Source: Alloascoidea africana | Taxonomy: Eukaryota; Ascomycota; Alloascoideomycetes; Alloascoideales; Alloascoideaceae | Length of the DNA stretch: 64,000 nucleotides | Assembly: GCA_030581615.1 (NCBI GenBank) | Contig: JAKTTT010000015.1 | Location: 186,001-250,000 of the forward strand | Reading direction: 5' to 3' | In this document: positions 9,833 to 21,255 of the stretch, in pieces | Layout of the letters: every line of letters begins with the position of its first letter | How positions within the stretch are numbered: the first letter of the stretch is position 1 | Position numbers and translations under genes: made by a program | Notes under the pieces: generated by a model | The model's input: only the letters and a program-made list of their open reading frames with translations | Databases searched by the model: none | What the model was told of the DNA's origin: nothing

Positions 9833-10780
9833 TCAAAGATGAAACTCTTGAATGAAGCTTGTTACCCGCTGAAGCACATCATGAATCACCGGAGCGTCAA
9901 AATCGGTGCCCAAGTTGTGTTTTGCCCCAGGTACAACTCCTGAGTTTGCGGACCAAAACTGTGGCTTCACAAATTTGGACCAACGTTCGACAAGAACTTT
10001 TTTATCCACATACTCAGGTACAAACTCATCACTTCCTGAAAAAAGGACGAGCAAAGGGGCATTCACCTTAGCGAATGTTTCTTCAAAAGAAGAGTCTTTT
10101 ATATCTGAGGAAAAGAAATCATCATCGCCGTTCTGATCAAAAAAGGATAACCATCTGTAAGCTGTGATGGGGACATCTAACCATAAGTTTTTAAACTTGG
10201 TAGGCAGTATGATCTCTTTAGGGTCTTTCTGTTCCTTTTGAACAATTTCCTTCACCTCGTCGTTTAAAGCATCTAGTTTTTCTGGAGAGAAACCAGAAAC
10301 GTGCAGTAAGGCTTCCCTATCAGAGGCACCTGCCTGAAGAATCCCACCTTGAACTTGCAGGCTCAAATTCGATGGATCGGGATGTTTTGCAAGATACTGT
10401 ATAATGTCTTGGGAGCCTGTTGAGTGGCCAAACAAGATAACAGTTTCTTTAGAGCCTCCTAGAGGAGATCTGAGATACGCAACCAGCGCCCCAATCTCTT
10501 CTACATCCCGCGTCAAAGATCCAGTACCATACCCCCCGAAGGAAGAGCTGAATTGGATCTGAACCAAACTCCATCCTATCGTGTCAAGCGTTTTTGCCAA
10601 TGGCACCGCATAGGGAACCGTGAGAAGGCCATCGGTGAGCCCGCCGATAAAGAGCACAACCTTTTTGGACTGGGCCTTCCCAGCAGTGTTTTTCCATTCA
10701 AAAGCGACTAATTGAGGCCCATACCTGTGGAGGATTCCGTCTTGGGGCTCGACGGGAGGAACTTCAGTGTCAAAGCCCAT
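9833..10780 (-). CDS. DUF1749 (UPF0613) alpha/beta-hydrolase, SidJ-like esterase
   Basis: Predicted soluble serine esterase of 315 residues from ATG at 10780; a longer reading to 10819 begins with TTG and is not favoured. KKVVLFIGGLTDGLLTVPY is the strand-3/oxyanion region, and GHSTGSQ is the nucleophile elbow with Ser120. SGSDEFVPEYVDK (acid loop) and GAKHNLGTD (His) complete a plausible catalytic triad. The family includes Aspergillus fumigatus SidJ, which hydrolyses fusarinine siderophores, and uncharacterised S. pombe proteins. The substrate here is not determined, and no siderophore gene is nearby. The gene diverges from PUB1 across a GC-rich promoter and carries a CACGTG 67 bp upstream of its ATG. 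Confidence 0.85.
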   Translation of the reverse strand: MGFDTEVPPVEPQDGILHRYGPQLVAFEWKNTAGKAQSKKVVLFIGGLTDGLLTVPYAVPLAKTLDTIGWSLVQIQFSSSFGGYGTGSLTRDVEEIGALVAYLRSPLGGSKETVILFGHSTGSQDIIQYLAKHPDPSNLSLQVQGGILQAGASDREALLHVSGFSPEKLDALNDEVKEIVQKEQKDPKEIILPTKFKNLWLDVPITAYRWLSFFDQNGDDDFFSSDIKDSSFEETFAKVNAPLLVLFSGSDEFVPEYVDKKVLVERWSKFVKPQFWSANSGVVPGAKHNLGTDFDAPVIHDVLQRVTSFIQEFHL

Positions 10781-11361
10781 GGTTCGTGGGTTTAGATCGA
10801 GAGCAGGAGACGGAATCAATCATATCTCCAGATACGCCAGCAATCACACGTGACTTTCCTGCGGCCAGCCAGCGGAAGACGTCTTTGCGAAAACTCGAGC
10901 CGGTGCCTGTTCCCGGCGGCGTCTTCTCACGCTACAAGCCAGAGCGGTCTCTTGGGACAGCAGCCGGCCCAGACGAGAAGCCTTGGGCCCCGGCAGCCTG
11001 CCTGGCCGGACGCAAACACGCGAAAGCGCAAAAAACACAAAAACACGAAAACACGAAAACGCGCTCGGCACACGCGTCCAGCCCACGCGCCGCCGCAGCT
11101 GCCGTTACCCGGCACACTCAGCGTGTCCACGTGACCCGGCACCTGCGCCCAGGCAGCTCGAAACGGAAACGGCCACCGCACTCGTCCAAATTCCTGCCCA
11201 TTCCTTCACCGACTAGCCAGGTCCTCAAACCCACATTCGAAGTGCCACAGAGATCCGAGAATCAGCCCCTCCCTGTTCTATTCTTTGTCCCATATTTTTG
11301 TTTGTTTGTTTGTTTATTCATTTGTTTCTTTCCCATTCCACTCGTTTGTGTAACATAAGTG
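10781..11361. promoter_or_regulatory. GC-rich bidirectional promoter (DUF1749 esterase / PUB1)
   Basis: A 581-bp divergent promoter much richer in GC than its surroundings. Sites visible: CACGTG (Cbf1/E-box type) at 10847-10852 and 11128-11133; TTACCCG (Reb1-type) at 11105-11111; ACGCGT (MCB-type) at 11072-11077; and a run of ACACGAAA-like short repeats near 11035-11065. Long open frames through this block come from its GC content, not from coding. Confidence 0.6.
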
Positions 11362-12675
11362 ATGTCTTCTCCTGCCACCCAAGCCCCAGCTCAGGCCACC
11401 ACTGTTGACAGCATGGAGGTGGACTCATCTTCACAGCCGACCCAGACCCCCCTTGAAGCGCAGAGTCAGGAAAACGTTGATCCGAATGCCACCGAAAGCA
11501 TCCAATCCCAACCCCCTACTCAGCCTATCGCCAACGCTTCTGCTCCCGCGATTGCAGCCGACGGAGGAAGGGAAATCAGCAGTAGCGTCCTCCATGTTGC
11601 AGGCATCGACCAGTCCGTCACCGAAGAAATGATTCAGGAACTGTTTAGCGTTACAGGAAACGTTCTCACCGTCAAGATCCTTCCTGACAAGAATGTATGT
11701 TTGTTTTTTCTCCCCCCCTCCCATTTAATTTTTTCGTTATGTAGAGAGTGTCGACTAACAAATTTTCTTCTTTTTTTTTTTTTCTGCAACTGGTAGAGAC
11801 GTGGGTTTAAATACGCTTTTGTTGAGTATGAGGACGGTACTGCCGCCGACCTGGCCCTTCATACATTGTCGGGACGAGTGCTCAACAATGCAGAGATAAA
11901 GATCAACCGAGCTTTCCAGTCGCAGCAAGTCAAGGACAGCGAGTTGTACAATATATTTGTGGGTGATCTCTCTTCAGAAGTTAACGATGATCTGTTGTCC
12001 TCGTCATTCTCAAAGTTCTCTTCTATGGTCCAGGCACATGTTATGTGGGACATGCAAACTGGAAGATCTCGTGGCTATGGATTTGTCAGTTTCCGAGAAC
12101 TCGCTGATGCAGAAAACGCGTTGCAAACAATGAATAACGAATGGATCGGTGGTCGTGCTATTAGATGCAATTGGGCTACTCACAGACAGCAAAGCCAGCA
12201 TTTCCAATCCAATTTTGGAGGTGTCAGACCTCATGGTCATGATGTAAACGCGTCTCTGCCAACTTACGATATTGTTCTTCGCCAGGCTCCAAGCTGGCAG
12301 ACCACTGTTTATGTTGGAAACCTGCCCCGATTTATAAACCACCAGGACTTGATTGCCCTGTTGCAGAACTTTGGATACATTGTGGACTTTAAACATCATC
12401 AGGAGCGAAATTGCGCTTTTGTAAAGTACGACTCCCATGAAAGAGCTGCACTTGCTATTGTCCAACTTTCAGGTGTTAATTTTGGAGGCAGAATCCTGAA
12501 ATGTGGCTGGGGAAGAGACAGGAAAAACCAAGGCCAAAACTTTCAGCAAAGCCCTGGTCCTTATGGCGTCCCTCAACAGGCTTTTGGAAATGCAAATGCG
12601 AATGTAGGCCAATTCCAAAACTATGGAGCGGCCCAGGCTGACAGAGGTTATGGCGCTTATGATCAGAGAAGATAA
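11362..12675 (+). CDS. PUB1: Pub1/TIA-1-type RNA-binding protein, three RRMs
   Basis: Poly(U)/AU-rich mRNA-binding protein that, in the family, stabilises transcripts and joins stress granules. Exons 11362-11694 and 11797-12675 encode 403 residues. The 102-bp intron (GTATGT...TAG, branch GACTAAC near 11753, long T tract) interrupts RRM1 after KILPDKN; splicing restores RRGFKYAFVEYED. RRM1 spans about 73-150, RRM2 about 159-238 and RRM3 about 279-352. HVMWDMQTGRSRGYGFVSF in RRM2 is nearly identical to S. cerevisiae Pub1, which separates it from Nam8. The N-terminus is Pro/Gln/Ala-rich and the C-terminus Gln/Asn/Gly/Tyr-rich, prion-like as in Pub1/TIA-1. ATG at 11362 is used because the frame further 5' opens only with GTG. 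Confidence 0.92.
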
Positions 12676-14093
12676 ATGAAAAAAAGATACAAAATTTATT
12701 ACTCAAGAAGAAGATAAGACAAAAGGAGAGGAAGAAGAAGGACAGAAATTATTGATCATCCTACAACAGTAACAGTATCATAATGGCTTAATCTTTTTTA
12801 TTATATTTGTGTTCGGTTGCATTTTGGTCCTGCTAAAAGAAAAACTTGCCTCCGCTCCTTTATTTTTCAAACTTTTTTTCTTTCTAACTTACTATTTTTA
12901 TTTTTATTTTTATTTTATTTCTTTCTTACATTTGTTATAAACTTATACCTATATACATGTTATTGTGTCTTTTTTTTAAGAACCTAAAAACTTTGCTTCG
13001 CCTTTGGTTTTTTTTGAACCTTTTGAATGCTTTGGTTTCTGGTGTATTATTAATACACAAAAATGATTGTTGTAACTATCTACTCTGTTATAAATCTCCC
13101 CTGAACCAAAAAAAAAAGAAATGAATGAATACAATATCTGAATCAGTTGTAAGCTTAGTGTTTCTCGTCATGAATTAATTTCAACATGAAGTGGATTTTA
13201 CAAATATCAAAATGTTCCCTATAGAGCTCTAACCACCCCCCCTAACTGCACTTGGAAGCAAGACGGTTTTTCAAATCTAGAAGCGCTATGAGGGTAACTT
13301 AAAGTTTAAAACATGACGTTCAATCTTGAAGCAAATCAAGGTCCCTGATTGAATGACGCAAACGCAAACAACGCTAAGGAATAATTCTGGGGAATCATCG
13401 CTAGCCGGCGGTCTGAATAGTCTCTAAGATTCAGTGGCTTGACAAAAATTACGAGGACCTGCTGTACATGCTTTGGAATTAGCGGTTTTAGGGAAAAAAG
13501 GGATCTTAGATTGAGGCTATGTTCAACGGTCATAGATTTGTAAAGAACAGTAAGGTACGCGCTAGTGGTCCAACTCCACCAGCGCCGGCATTGATTAAAG
13601 GAAACCGGTGAGAACCAAAAAGGGTCTGACAAAAGAAGCATGCAGATTAAATCCTCACTGATCGGAGGGGACCTATGGAAGTTGAGATTAGGCGGACTCT
13701 TACGGTACTCTTTCCTTTGCTTGCTCTTTGCAACACATGTCAACAGACTTTGATGGTGGAACAAAAGCAAGTAGAAGACAGGAAGAAGCAAGCCATGAAG
13801 CAGACCCTTTACGAGAGTGTCATTTTGAACCCCAATGTATAAAATGCAAGCTGCAAACCCTTGACAACCTGGTTACATTTACGCTTACGCACTTTATGGT
13901 AAGTAAAGTAAAGGCTGAGCGAGCCGTAATGTCCTTACCACTCTTCTCATCTTTTCAACCGTTTTCGCTTACTTATCGTTAGTAATCGGGCGAGGGCTAT
14001 GTCTTTGTATTATTTCCACATCTGGACATGTATATATTCGAATGCTCCCCGCTAAGATTTTGAATTCGGCTTTTAGGCTTTATTGGAAAAGTG
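12676..14093. other. Intergenic region, PUB1 3' side to ADAM promoter
   Basis: 1.4 kb, strongly T-rich at 12850-13020 (repeated TTTTTA units), then more balanced. TATATA at 14031-14036, about 60 bp before the ADAM ATG, is a candidate TATA element. A 151-codon minus-strand frame (13791-13336) begins with TTG and lacks coding character. Confidence 0.6.
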
Positions 14094-16739
14094 ATGTTTT
14101 ACAGTGTCATTGGATATGGCATTGTTTTGCAACTCTTATTTGCAATTGTTTCTGAAAAAGCACACGGATTTTCTACTTTTGTTGAAAACCAGTATGTGAA
14201 GCGCATTTCTCCAGTTTCAAACTATACCATAGTTCACTTTCCTGCCGAAAATCATGGTGATTTGGACAAACTGGAAGTTTTGATCTCCATACCGGCTTCT
14301 GAAGGATATTCAAACATCAAAAAGAGGTGGCATGTACAATCAGATCCAAATACAGGCCAGCAGGTAATGGATAGCTATGCTCGTGGGCTGAAAGCACATT
14401 CGAAATATTCGGAATGGCTTTACTCTTACTTGACAATGAACAAAACATTACCTGAGGTTCCAAGCGAAGTTTTGGAGTTTAAATTCGTTCTTACAGAGAA
14501 CGAGTACATGCGGACAAAGGATATCGAGGTGTACAGTATCGATGACAATGGCTCAATTGTAAAAAGTGACTTTGAAGATTCTGACCAGATTGTGGCTTAC
14601 CATGGAACGGTTTATAGAAAAACGGAACACTTTCTGGATGATACTTTTACAAAAATGGCTACAAAATACCACAAAGTCGGATGGGCAAGAATAACTGTCA
14701 TTCAAAAAAACATTGATGACTCAAGATCAGCAGTTATAAAAGGCACTTGGCATGTGTCTGATAGAACTATAGGCGCTGTGGATGCTTTGTATCACATGGA
14801 CACCGTCAATGGCTTTTATTCACGGCATAGACATGATGCAAAGTCAATAGAACAGCTATCCGGGGCACAAAACAGATACGATCTCGAAGAGTCTGATATG
14901 ATATTTTGGAGAGATGTAGACATGGATAGAAACTTTGACAAGTACACTACCATTATTCAAGATGACGATGATGTTGAATTTGACGAATTGGATCAACTGC
15001 ATGAGACGGGTGTCCATCTACCAGCAGAAAAGCTGGTGAAACGAGAATTGGATTACCTTCATAATTACAACGAAGATCATCACAGTAGCGACACACTGAA
15101 TGATCCTACTCTTCAAAAAAGGGGTCTTGCTTCAAACATCGATAGCGAGAGTCAATGCCCTACTAGACGCGAGTTTCTTCTAGTCGGTGTTGCAGTCGAC
15201 TGCAACTACTTGCAGTTGTTTGACAATACAGCAACTGCAAGAGAAAGCGTCATTGATCTGGTGAATACTGCTTCTCAGCTTTATGATAGAACATTTAACG
15301 TGTCTTTGGGGTTAAAACAACTTTTACTGGCAAATAGTTCAGATTGTTCTGCTTCTACGAACCAAGACTCGGCCTCGGAATGGAATATAGGATGCTCAGA
15401 AACGGCGTCAATATCAGAAAGACTCGGAAGGTTTTCAAGCTGGAGATCAAGTAACTCGGACGATGGAATCGGAGTCTGGACATTACTAACAAACTGCAAC
15501 GATAACGCGGTTATCGGTTTATCATGGATGACCGCGCTCTGCAATACTGGGAGCAGAGGAAGTGGGAGCCATGGTTCTCAAAGAACTGAAAATGCATCAG
15601 TGGTCGCGGGAACAAACGTTGTGAGCCACTCCAATTGGGATTGGAAAGTGTATGCTCATGAAGTAGGACATACCTTTGGTGCTGTTCATGACTGCACCTC
15701 AGAGACCTGTGCTGAGAATCTGGATCTGTCCAACGAGTGCTGTCCACTGGATACTGGCTCATGCGATGCCAATGGCGATTACATCATGAACCCATCGCCT
15801 GGGGCAGACCAGAATGATTTTTCTCCATGTACGATCGGAAATGTCTGCAAGTCATGGAATAATCTAAATACCTCTTGTCTGGTCCAGAACAATAGAATAA
15901 GCGGACTTGTTACGCATAATGTCTGCGGAAATGGTATTGTCGAGGAAGGCGAAGATTGCGATTGTGGAGGAGAGACAGGATGCGCCGCCAGCAACTCCCG
16001 CTGCTGTGATCCCAACACTTGCAAGTTCATAAACAATGCTGTTTGTGATGATGCAAACGACGAGTGCTGTTCTAATTGCCAGTATGCTTCTTCCGACACC
16101 ATATGTGCTGAGTCTTTTGGACCATGCTCTCCGGCATCTCATTGTCTTGGGAACTCCAGCATATGCCCTCCAAGACAACAACTAAGCGATGGCACTTCCT
16201 GCAATGAAGAGAACTCTACTATGACTGATTTGGTTTGTGCTTCAGGACACTGCACTTCTCGCGATCTACAATGTGTTACTGTGCTTGGCTCAGAGTCGGT
16301 CTTTGCAACATCAAACAATGGTCAAAGAGTAGAACTAAACATTACGGGTGCCTGCCCTCAATCCAGATCCTGCCAGCTTGCCTGTTTCGATAGCGACCTA
16401 CCAAACACTTGCTTCCGCAATTCCCAGTACTATATAGATGGCACACCTTGTGGTGATGGAGGGTCTTGCAGGAATGGCATGTGCAGAGGAGAAGATAATC
16501 AAACTACAAACAGACCGAATGGTGGGGTTGCCAATAACTCTTGGCAAAACACCTATCAGTATGTGGTTATAGCCCTGGCCAGTGCAATTGGAGTTATAGT
16601 AATTGGATCTCTGCTCATAATGCTGCTGAGGAGGCGGTTCTCCAGACATGCTTCAAATCAATATTACTCTGAAAAGTCACCTCCGATCGGCCCTTTTCAT
16701 CTTCAGAGTAATCCCCCTGCCCCTGTTCATATCCGATAG
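14094..16739 (+). CDS. ADAM-family membrane metalloprotease
   Basis: Predicted type I membrane zinc protease of 881 residues, start ATG at 14094. Order: signal peptide MFYSVIGYGIVLQLLFAIVS; a long prodomain with Kex2-type KR sites (KLVKRELD, LQKRGLAS) before the catalytic domain; metalloprotease domain from about 355 with the full zinc site HEVGHTFGAVHDC (His522, Glu523) and Met-turn YIMNPS; disintegrin-like domain from about 609 (NVCGNGIVEEGEDCDCGG); Cys-rich segment; one transmembrane helix at about 820-844; short cytoplasmic tail beginning RRRFSRH. All catalytic residues are present, so it should be active. Relatives include S. pombe Mde10 and Aspergillus ADM proteins; S. cerevisiae and C. 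albicans lack the family. Probable roles are cell-wall or spore-wall processing or ectodomain shedding. It is intronless and sits head-to-tail with the RasGEF gene. Confidence 0.92.
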   Translation: MFYSVIGYGIVLQLLFAIVSEKAHGFSTFVENQYVKRISPVSNYTIVHFPAENHGDLDKLEVLISIPASEGYSNIKKRWHVQSDPNTGQQVMDSYARGLKAHSKYSEWLYSYLTMNKTLPEVPSEVLEFKFVLTENEYMRTKDIEVYSIDDNGSIVKSDFEDSDQIVAYHGTVYRKTEHFLDDTFTKMATKYHKVGWARITVIQKNIDDSRSAVIKGTWHVSDRTIGAVDALYHMDTVNGFYSRHRHDAKSIEQLSGAQNRYDLEESDMIFWRDVDMDRNFDKYTTIIQDDDDVEFDELDQLHETGVHLPAEKLVKRELDYLHNYNEDHHSSDTLNDPTLQKRGLASNIDSESQCPTRREFLLVGVAVDCNYLQLFDNTATARESVIDLVNTASQLYDRTFNVSLGLKQLLLANSSDCSASTNQDSASEWNIGCSETASISERLGRFSSWRSSNSDDGIGVWTLLTNCNDNAVIGLSWMTALCNTGSRGSGSHGSQRTENASVVAGTNVVSHSNWDWKVYAHEVGHTFGAVHDCTSETCAENLDLSNECCPLDTGSCDANGDYIMNPSPGADQNDFSPCTIGNVCKSWNNLNTSCLVQNNRISGLVTHNVCGNGIVEEGEDCDCGGETGCAASNSRCCDPNTCKFINNAVCDDANDECCSNCQYASSDTICAESFGPCSPASHCLGNSSICPPRQQLSDGTSCNEENSTMTDLVCASGHCTSRDLQCVTVLGSESVFATSNNGQRVELNITGACPQSRSCQLACFDSDLPNTCFRNSQYYIDGTPCGDGGSCRNGMCRGEDNQTTNRPNGGVANNSWQNTYQYVVIALASAIGVIVIGSLLIMLLRRRFSRHASNQYYSEKSPPIGPFHLQSNPPAPVHIR

Positions 16740-17335
16740 CAGCAGCTTGAATGAGAAAAGCTCTTCTATTTATTCTGGTATTATAATAGATGAAAATAGC
16801 TTGTTTCTTTCTTTCTTTTTGGTTTTTGTTTGTTTTGTTGGATTTATGACATGAAGCTTAGACTATTGTTTATGTGTAGACACACATAGACATACGAAAC
16901 GACCATTTTAAAGTTAGGGTGTTATTTGATTGTGCTTATGATGACACAGGAGGCATTGATGATCCTAGACCGTCATTGGGAAGATAGTGCCTACCCAAGA
17001 AAAAAGTAAAAAGGTAAAACTGACAGCAGGCTACTTTGATCATTGTGATAGATTCAGAGTCTGAAGAGAGTATGCACGGCAGTGTCCTACTGTGAGGAAA
17101 TGCCGAAAAAAGTATGCGCTAAAAAAAGTGCCTGAGACAGAAATGCCCATTCCTGTACATTTTTCACTAGTGCCCCGGTATATCGACGGAGTTAAAAGCC
17201 GGAGTTATACGTCCACTACCATCAACACAATACTTCAAGACCAAACCTTGCCCTAGCCTCCCTTCAGCTTTCCCCCTTCCCACTTTTACTAAAAGTGATT
17301 GTTAAATTCGGTAATGGCCAACACATTCGAGAGAG
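16740..17335. other. Intergenic region, ADAM 3' side to RasGEF promoter
   Basis: About 600 bp with a T-rich start (16800-16850), then mixed sequence. The last 120 bases before the RasGEF ATG are pyrimidine-rich. No gene seen. Confidence 0.6.
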
Positions 17336-20300
17336 ATGTCCAAAAACGAAGCCCAACAAGAGATAGTGGAGGTGATCTGCAGTTTTGATATCTCCTCTGA
17401 TCAACTCCAGAGTTTTGCCGTACCTGACCAGGAGCAGGGACCAAAGTTTCTGAAGCTCACAACAAGGGATTTAGTACAAGTTATTACAAAACATGATAGC
17501 GGGTGGTGGGCTGGGGTCATCTTTTACAACGCTTCGCAAGGCCTAGAATCTAGAGAAGGAGATAAAGGCTGGTTCCCAAGCAACTTTACAAGACCTTATA
17601 GCCAGCAATTCATTGCGAAACCTGATAAAATTCCAACAATTTCTCCGTCACAGACCTCTCAAAACGGTTTAACGAGGAGGAAATCGTTTAGCGAACACTC
17701 CATTGTGTGGGAAGACGATTCAGAAACCTCGTTTTCGGGTTTTGAGGCTTCTCGTAAAGGATCTGTGTTTTCGTATACTAGCGATGATGGCGCTTTTCTG
17801 AACATTGGAAACGAAGCCAACTCGATACCCGATAATGTTAAACCTGAACCGTTTCTTACGAACAAAATTTGTGATGAAAGCAGCTCTAAAAACCACGTAA
17901 CAGTCCCTTTTTGGACTCCCCAAACAACTGACTCTGGCGATCTCGTATTTTACGAGACACTCTCTAACAGCTACTCCCTTGATATTCCATTTCAAAAAAT
18001 TGCTTTAGACAAGGGGGCATTGAGACAAGGCAAATTTATCGTGCCTCCTTCTTCTTCTGTTCCTTCCGAGATTTCAGAGTTGGTGGTGCTTCATAAAGCA
18101 GCAAACGATTTTGGACACGAGAACGACAGTAAACTAAAATATAAAGAATTTCTTTTCAAAGTATGTTTTCAAAACTGCATGAATTTTCTGATTATTTTTG
18201 ATGAAGCTAACAATTTCAGCCTCGTATATCATTCTTCCAGAATGAAGTACCTTCCCTTTGCGCTAAGAGCACTAAGGTCCATCATGAAAGTGCTGGTATT
18301 ACAACCTGGACCGATTTTCAAGAAGTATTTCTTTCAACGGTGTCGGATTCTTTCCATTCTTTGATTTCGAATAAGCCAAAACAATTCAGCAAACAGACCA
18401 CACATTTGGCTAAGCTTTTGGCGTTTACACACATTACACGAACTTTATGCCAAAAACAACTAATGGGTAATATAACTAAAGGTTGGCAGGATAAAATCGA
18501 CACCCAATTGGAGCATCTTACGCATGCAATATCCCAATTATCCGTAAATGGGGATATGCTTCTCCATATCTACGATACAGATGATGATGATGATCCTTTT
18601 CACTTTGAAGAGAAACATCATTCTAGTTCTGACACAAACCCAACCAAATTGGAAGAAAACCAACATGTTCCTTCGTGTAACAGCAGCATTAAAACAGAGA
18701 ACGAAAGCTTTGCTAACCACGAAGATGACGTTAACAGCCACAAATCCAGCAGCCTATTTTGCTTTGAGCACGGTAAGGGATCTGATCCACAAAACTGTGG
18801 GCTAACATCCTCCCAAACCTACTATGAAAGATTCATAAATGCTAAAAATGAGGCCGAGGAGCATCTGGATTGCCTAATCTTTTTGATCAGAGACATTAGA
18901 GAGTCTAGGGGACTAAAAGAGCATTTGATAGACAGTATTCCACCGCTCTTTCCGTCCTTTTTCACAAAACAGTTGAGAAGCTCAGATTTGAATGGCACTT
19001 CACAAGTAGTAAAAACAGATACTGGTGGAAATGTTCAGCTAGACAAAGACTTGCTTGTTCTCTTTGAACGACAGCGGCAACTGGTTCTAGGGATCTTTCA
19101 ACACATTGAAAAGACGTTAGAGAATAATGTTAATACCGAAAACTCAAAAACTGAAAATACTTCAGAATCTCTACCAGGGCCTTCTCATCAACATAAGAAC
19201 TCTTGCAGTCATCATCATCATCATCATCATCATGAGTTGTCAAGCCATAATAATTTTCATCACCATTTAATTCCCCGGTATCATTACACGCTTTCGGAAG
19301 CTGAACGAAATGCAACTGTTCTAACTACTCTACAGGGAATTTTAAACACTACGAAAGGAATTCTAGACGTTTTTGAAGCCGTTGATTTTAGCATGTTTCA
19401 ATTGGCACAAAGACCAATCTTTGGAAAACAAGACGAAGAAGCAGATGAACATGATCACAATCATTTGTATTGTCTTCTACTCTATTCGTACCCGTTACTT
19501 GTGGAGTTCTTTGAATTAAAACAACGCTTAAACAATAATTTCATGGAGCTAACCCTGGCAAGCCAGAGATTGTCTCTTGATAATCCAGAAAGGGTGAGCT
19601 TACCCGAATATGATGAACACAAAAGTAACGATACTCCCCCAACCGATGATCAGGAGGCAAATCAATCGAATGAGAACTGCGAGAACTGCAAAAATGAAAC
19701 CACTGTCAGTTCCCACTCCTCTTACTTTAATCTTTTCCTAACAAGGGCCATATATTCTATGAGAAGAAACTTTGATCTAATCTATTCCAATGTTGAACAG
19801 TTGGTAGAAGATCGAGAAACTCTCTTAAACTATGCGTCAAGAGTGATGAATGAGGATTTTACAACTTTTATGCAGGAAGAGGCAGATGCTGAACAGGAAT
19901 CTCTGGAAGCAGTTAGTGAGAATATTGACCCTATCATTTTCACAAACCCCAATCTACCGTGGTATTTAGGGTCAGAACATGAATATCAGTTAATGTTTGA
20001 TAAAAGTGGGAAAATTGTCAAAGCAGGGCCTAAGCCAGCATTGATTGAGCGTCTCACCCACCACGATTTCCTTGATTCTACATTTAATGCCGCCATGCTT
20101 CTCACTTTGAAAAGTATTATGACTTCTTATGATTTTTTCAATTTCTTGGTTGCAAGGTTCACAGTTCAGCCTCCAGAGGGACTTGATGCGACTCAATATG
20201 AGGAATGGAAAACGAGGAAACAGATGCCAATTAAAGTTCGAACTATGAACATTTTAAGAGTCTGGTTGGAGTCATATTGGGTTGGGGTAATTACATCTGA

Positions 20301-21255
20301 GCAAGATCTGCTGGCTGTCATAAAAGAATTTATTGCCCCATTGGCCTTTAACAAATTCCCTGGTGCAAATGCAGTTTTGAGACATTGCGAAATGCGACTT
20401 GAGGGGAAACAACTGGTGAAACCTACACGAACGGGACCCAAGCCTAGACCACCAGCACCTCTTTTACCAAGGAATGTTCGAAATGTGAGGCTATTAGACA
20501 TTGACCCCTTGGAGCTGGGAAGGCAATTGACCATCCGTGATGCTAAACTGTTTAACCAGATTACTCCCACGGAATGTTTGCAAAGATGCTGGCACAAAAA
20601 ATACGGAAAATTCTGTTCCACTAGATCAATTTCCAAATTTATTAACAATTCAAACAGCCTTACCAATTGGGTTTCATTTATGATTTTGAGACAAAAAGAG
20701 CCAAGAAAAAGAGTTGCAATAATAAGATACTTTGTTCTTGTTGCAGAAAAATGCCGAAAGTATAACAATTTTTCGTCAATGACGGCAATAATATCTGCTC
20801 TTTACTCTTCCACTATTCATAGACTTGCAAAGACATGGTCGCAGGTATCTTTGAAAACCATGAATTCATTGGAAAATATGAACAAATTAATGAATTCTAC
20901 GCGGAATTTTCGCGAGTACCGTGATGTTTTACATCTGTCAGATCCACCTTGTGTTCCCTTTTTGGGCGTTTTCCTTACCGATTTGACCTTTATCGAGCAG
21001 GGAAACCATGATTATAGCCAAAACAATCCAGAAGTTGTCAACTTTGGCAAGAGGTTTAAGATTTTTGAAGTTATAAGAGAGATTCAGCAATATCAAGTCA
21101 CACAGTATAATTTGTATGAACTTGTTGAGGTACAACAGTTTTTAACAAATAGCTTTGAAGGTTGCCCAACAGTTGATGAGCAGTACGAACAAAGTTTAGC
21201 CGTTGAGCCTAGAAACTTGCGAAAATACTCTAAGCAATCTTCAGCTTCTTATTAA
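17336..21255 (+). CDS. CDC25: Cdc25-type Ras guanine-nucleotide exchange factor with SH3 domain
   Basis: Activates Ras by GDP/GTP exchange, upstream of adenylate cyclase in yeasts. Exons 17336-18160 and 18220-21255 encode 1,286 residues. The 59-bp intron (GTATGT...TTCAG, branch AGCTAAC) joins two overlapping open frames that would otherwise look like a frameshift. The N-terminal SH3 domain (about 8-90) contains DSGWWAGV and GWFPSNF. A disordered middle has a run of about eight His near residue 606. The RasGEF N-domain spans about 865-985 and the catalytic CDC25 homology domain about 1035-1260, starting LDIDPLELGRQLTIRDAKLF and including DPPCVPFLGVFLTDLTFIEQGN, the hallmark core. SH3 plus C-terminal GEF matches Cdc25/Sdc25 architecture. 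Length is shorter than S. cerevisiae Cdc25 (1,589). Ste6 or Bud5 types are less likely because of the N-terminal SH3. Confidence 0.92.
19210..19233 (+). repeat. (CAT)n microsatellite encoding poly-His
   Basis: An in-frame CAT run of eight repeats inside the disordered middle of the RasGEF, followed by further clustered histidines. Likely to vary in length between strains. Confidence 0.8.

Noticed and set aside
10786-11358. 190-codon plus-strand frame and several overlapping frames
   Set aside because: It starts with GTG, lies in the GC-rich promoter where stops are rare, and the peptide is low-complexity Arg/Pro/Ala.
13336-13791. 151-codon minus-strand frame
   Set aside because: It begins with TTG, has no domain, and is rich in Ser/Leu/Phe as expected of random AT-rich DNA.
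18161-18364. Apparent frameshift splitting the RasGEF into two genes
   Set aside because: A 59-bp GT-AG intron with an AGCTAAC branch site joins the SH3 part and the GEF part in frame.
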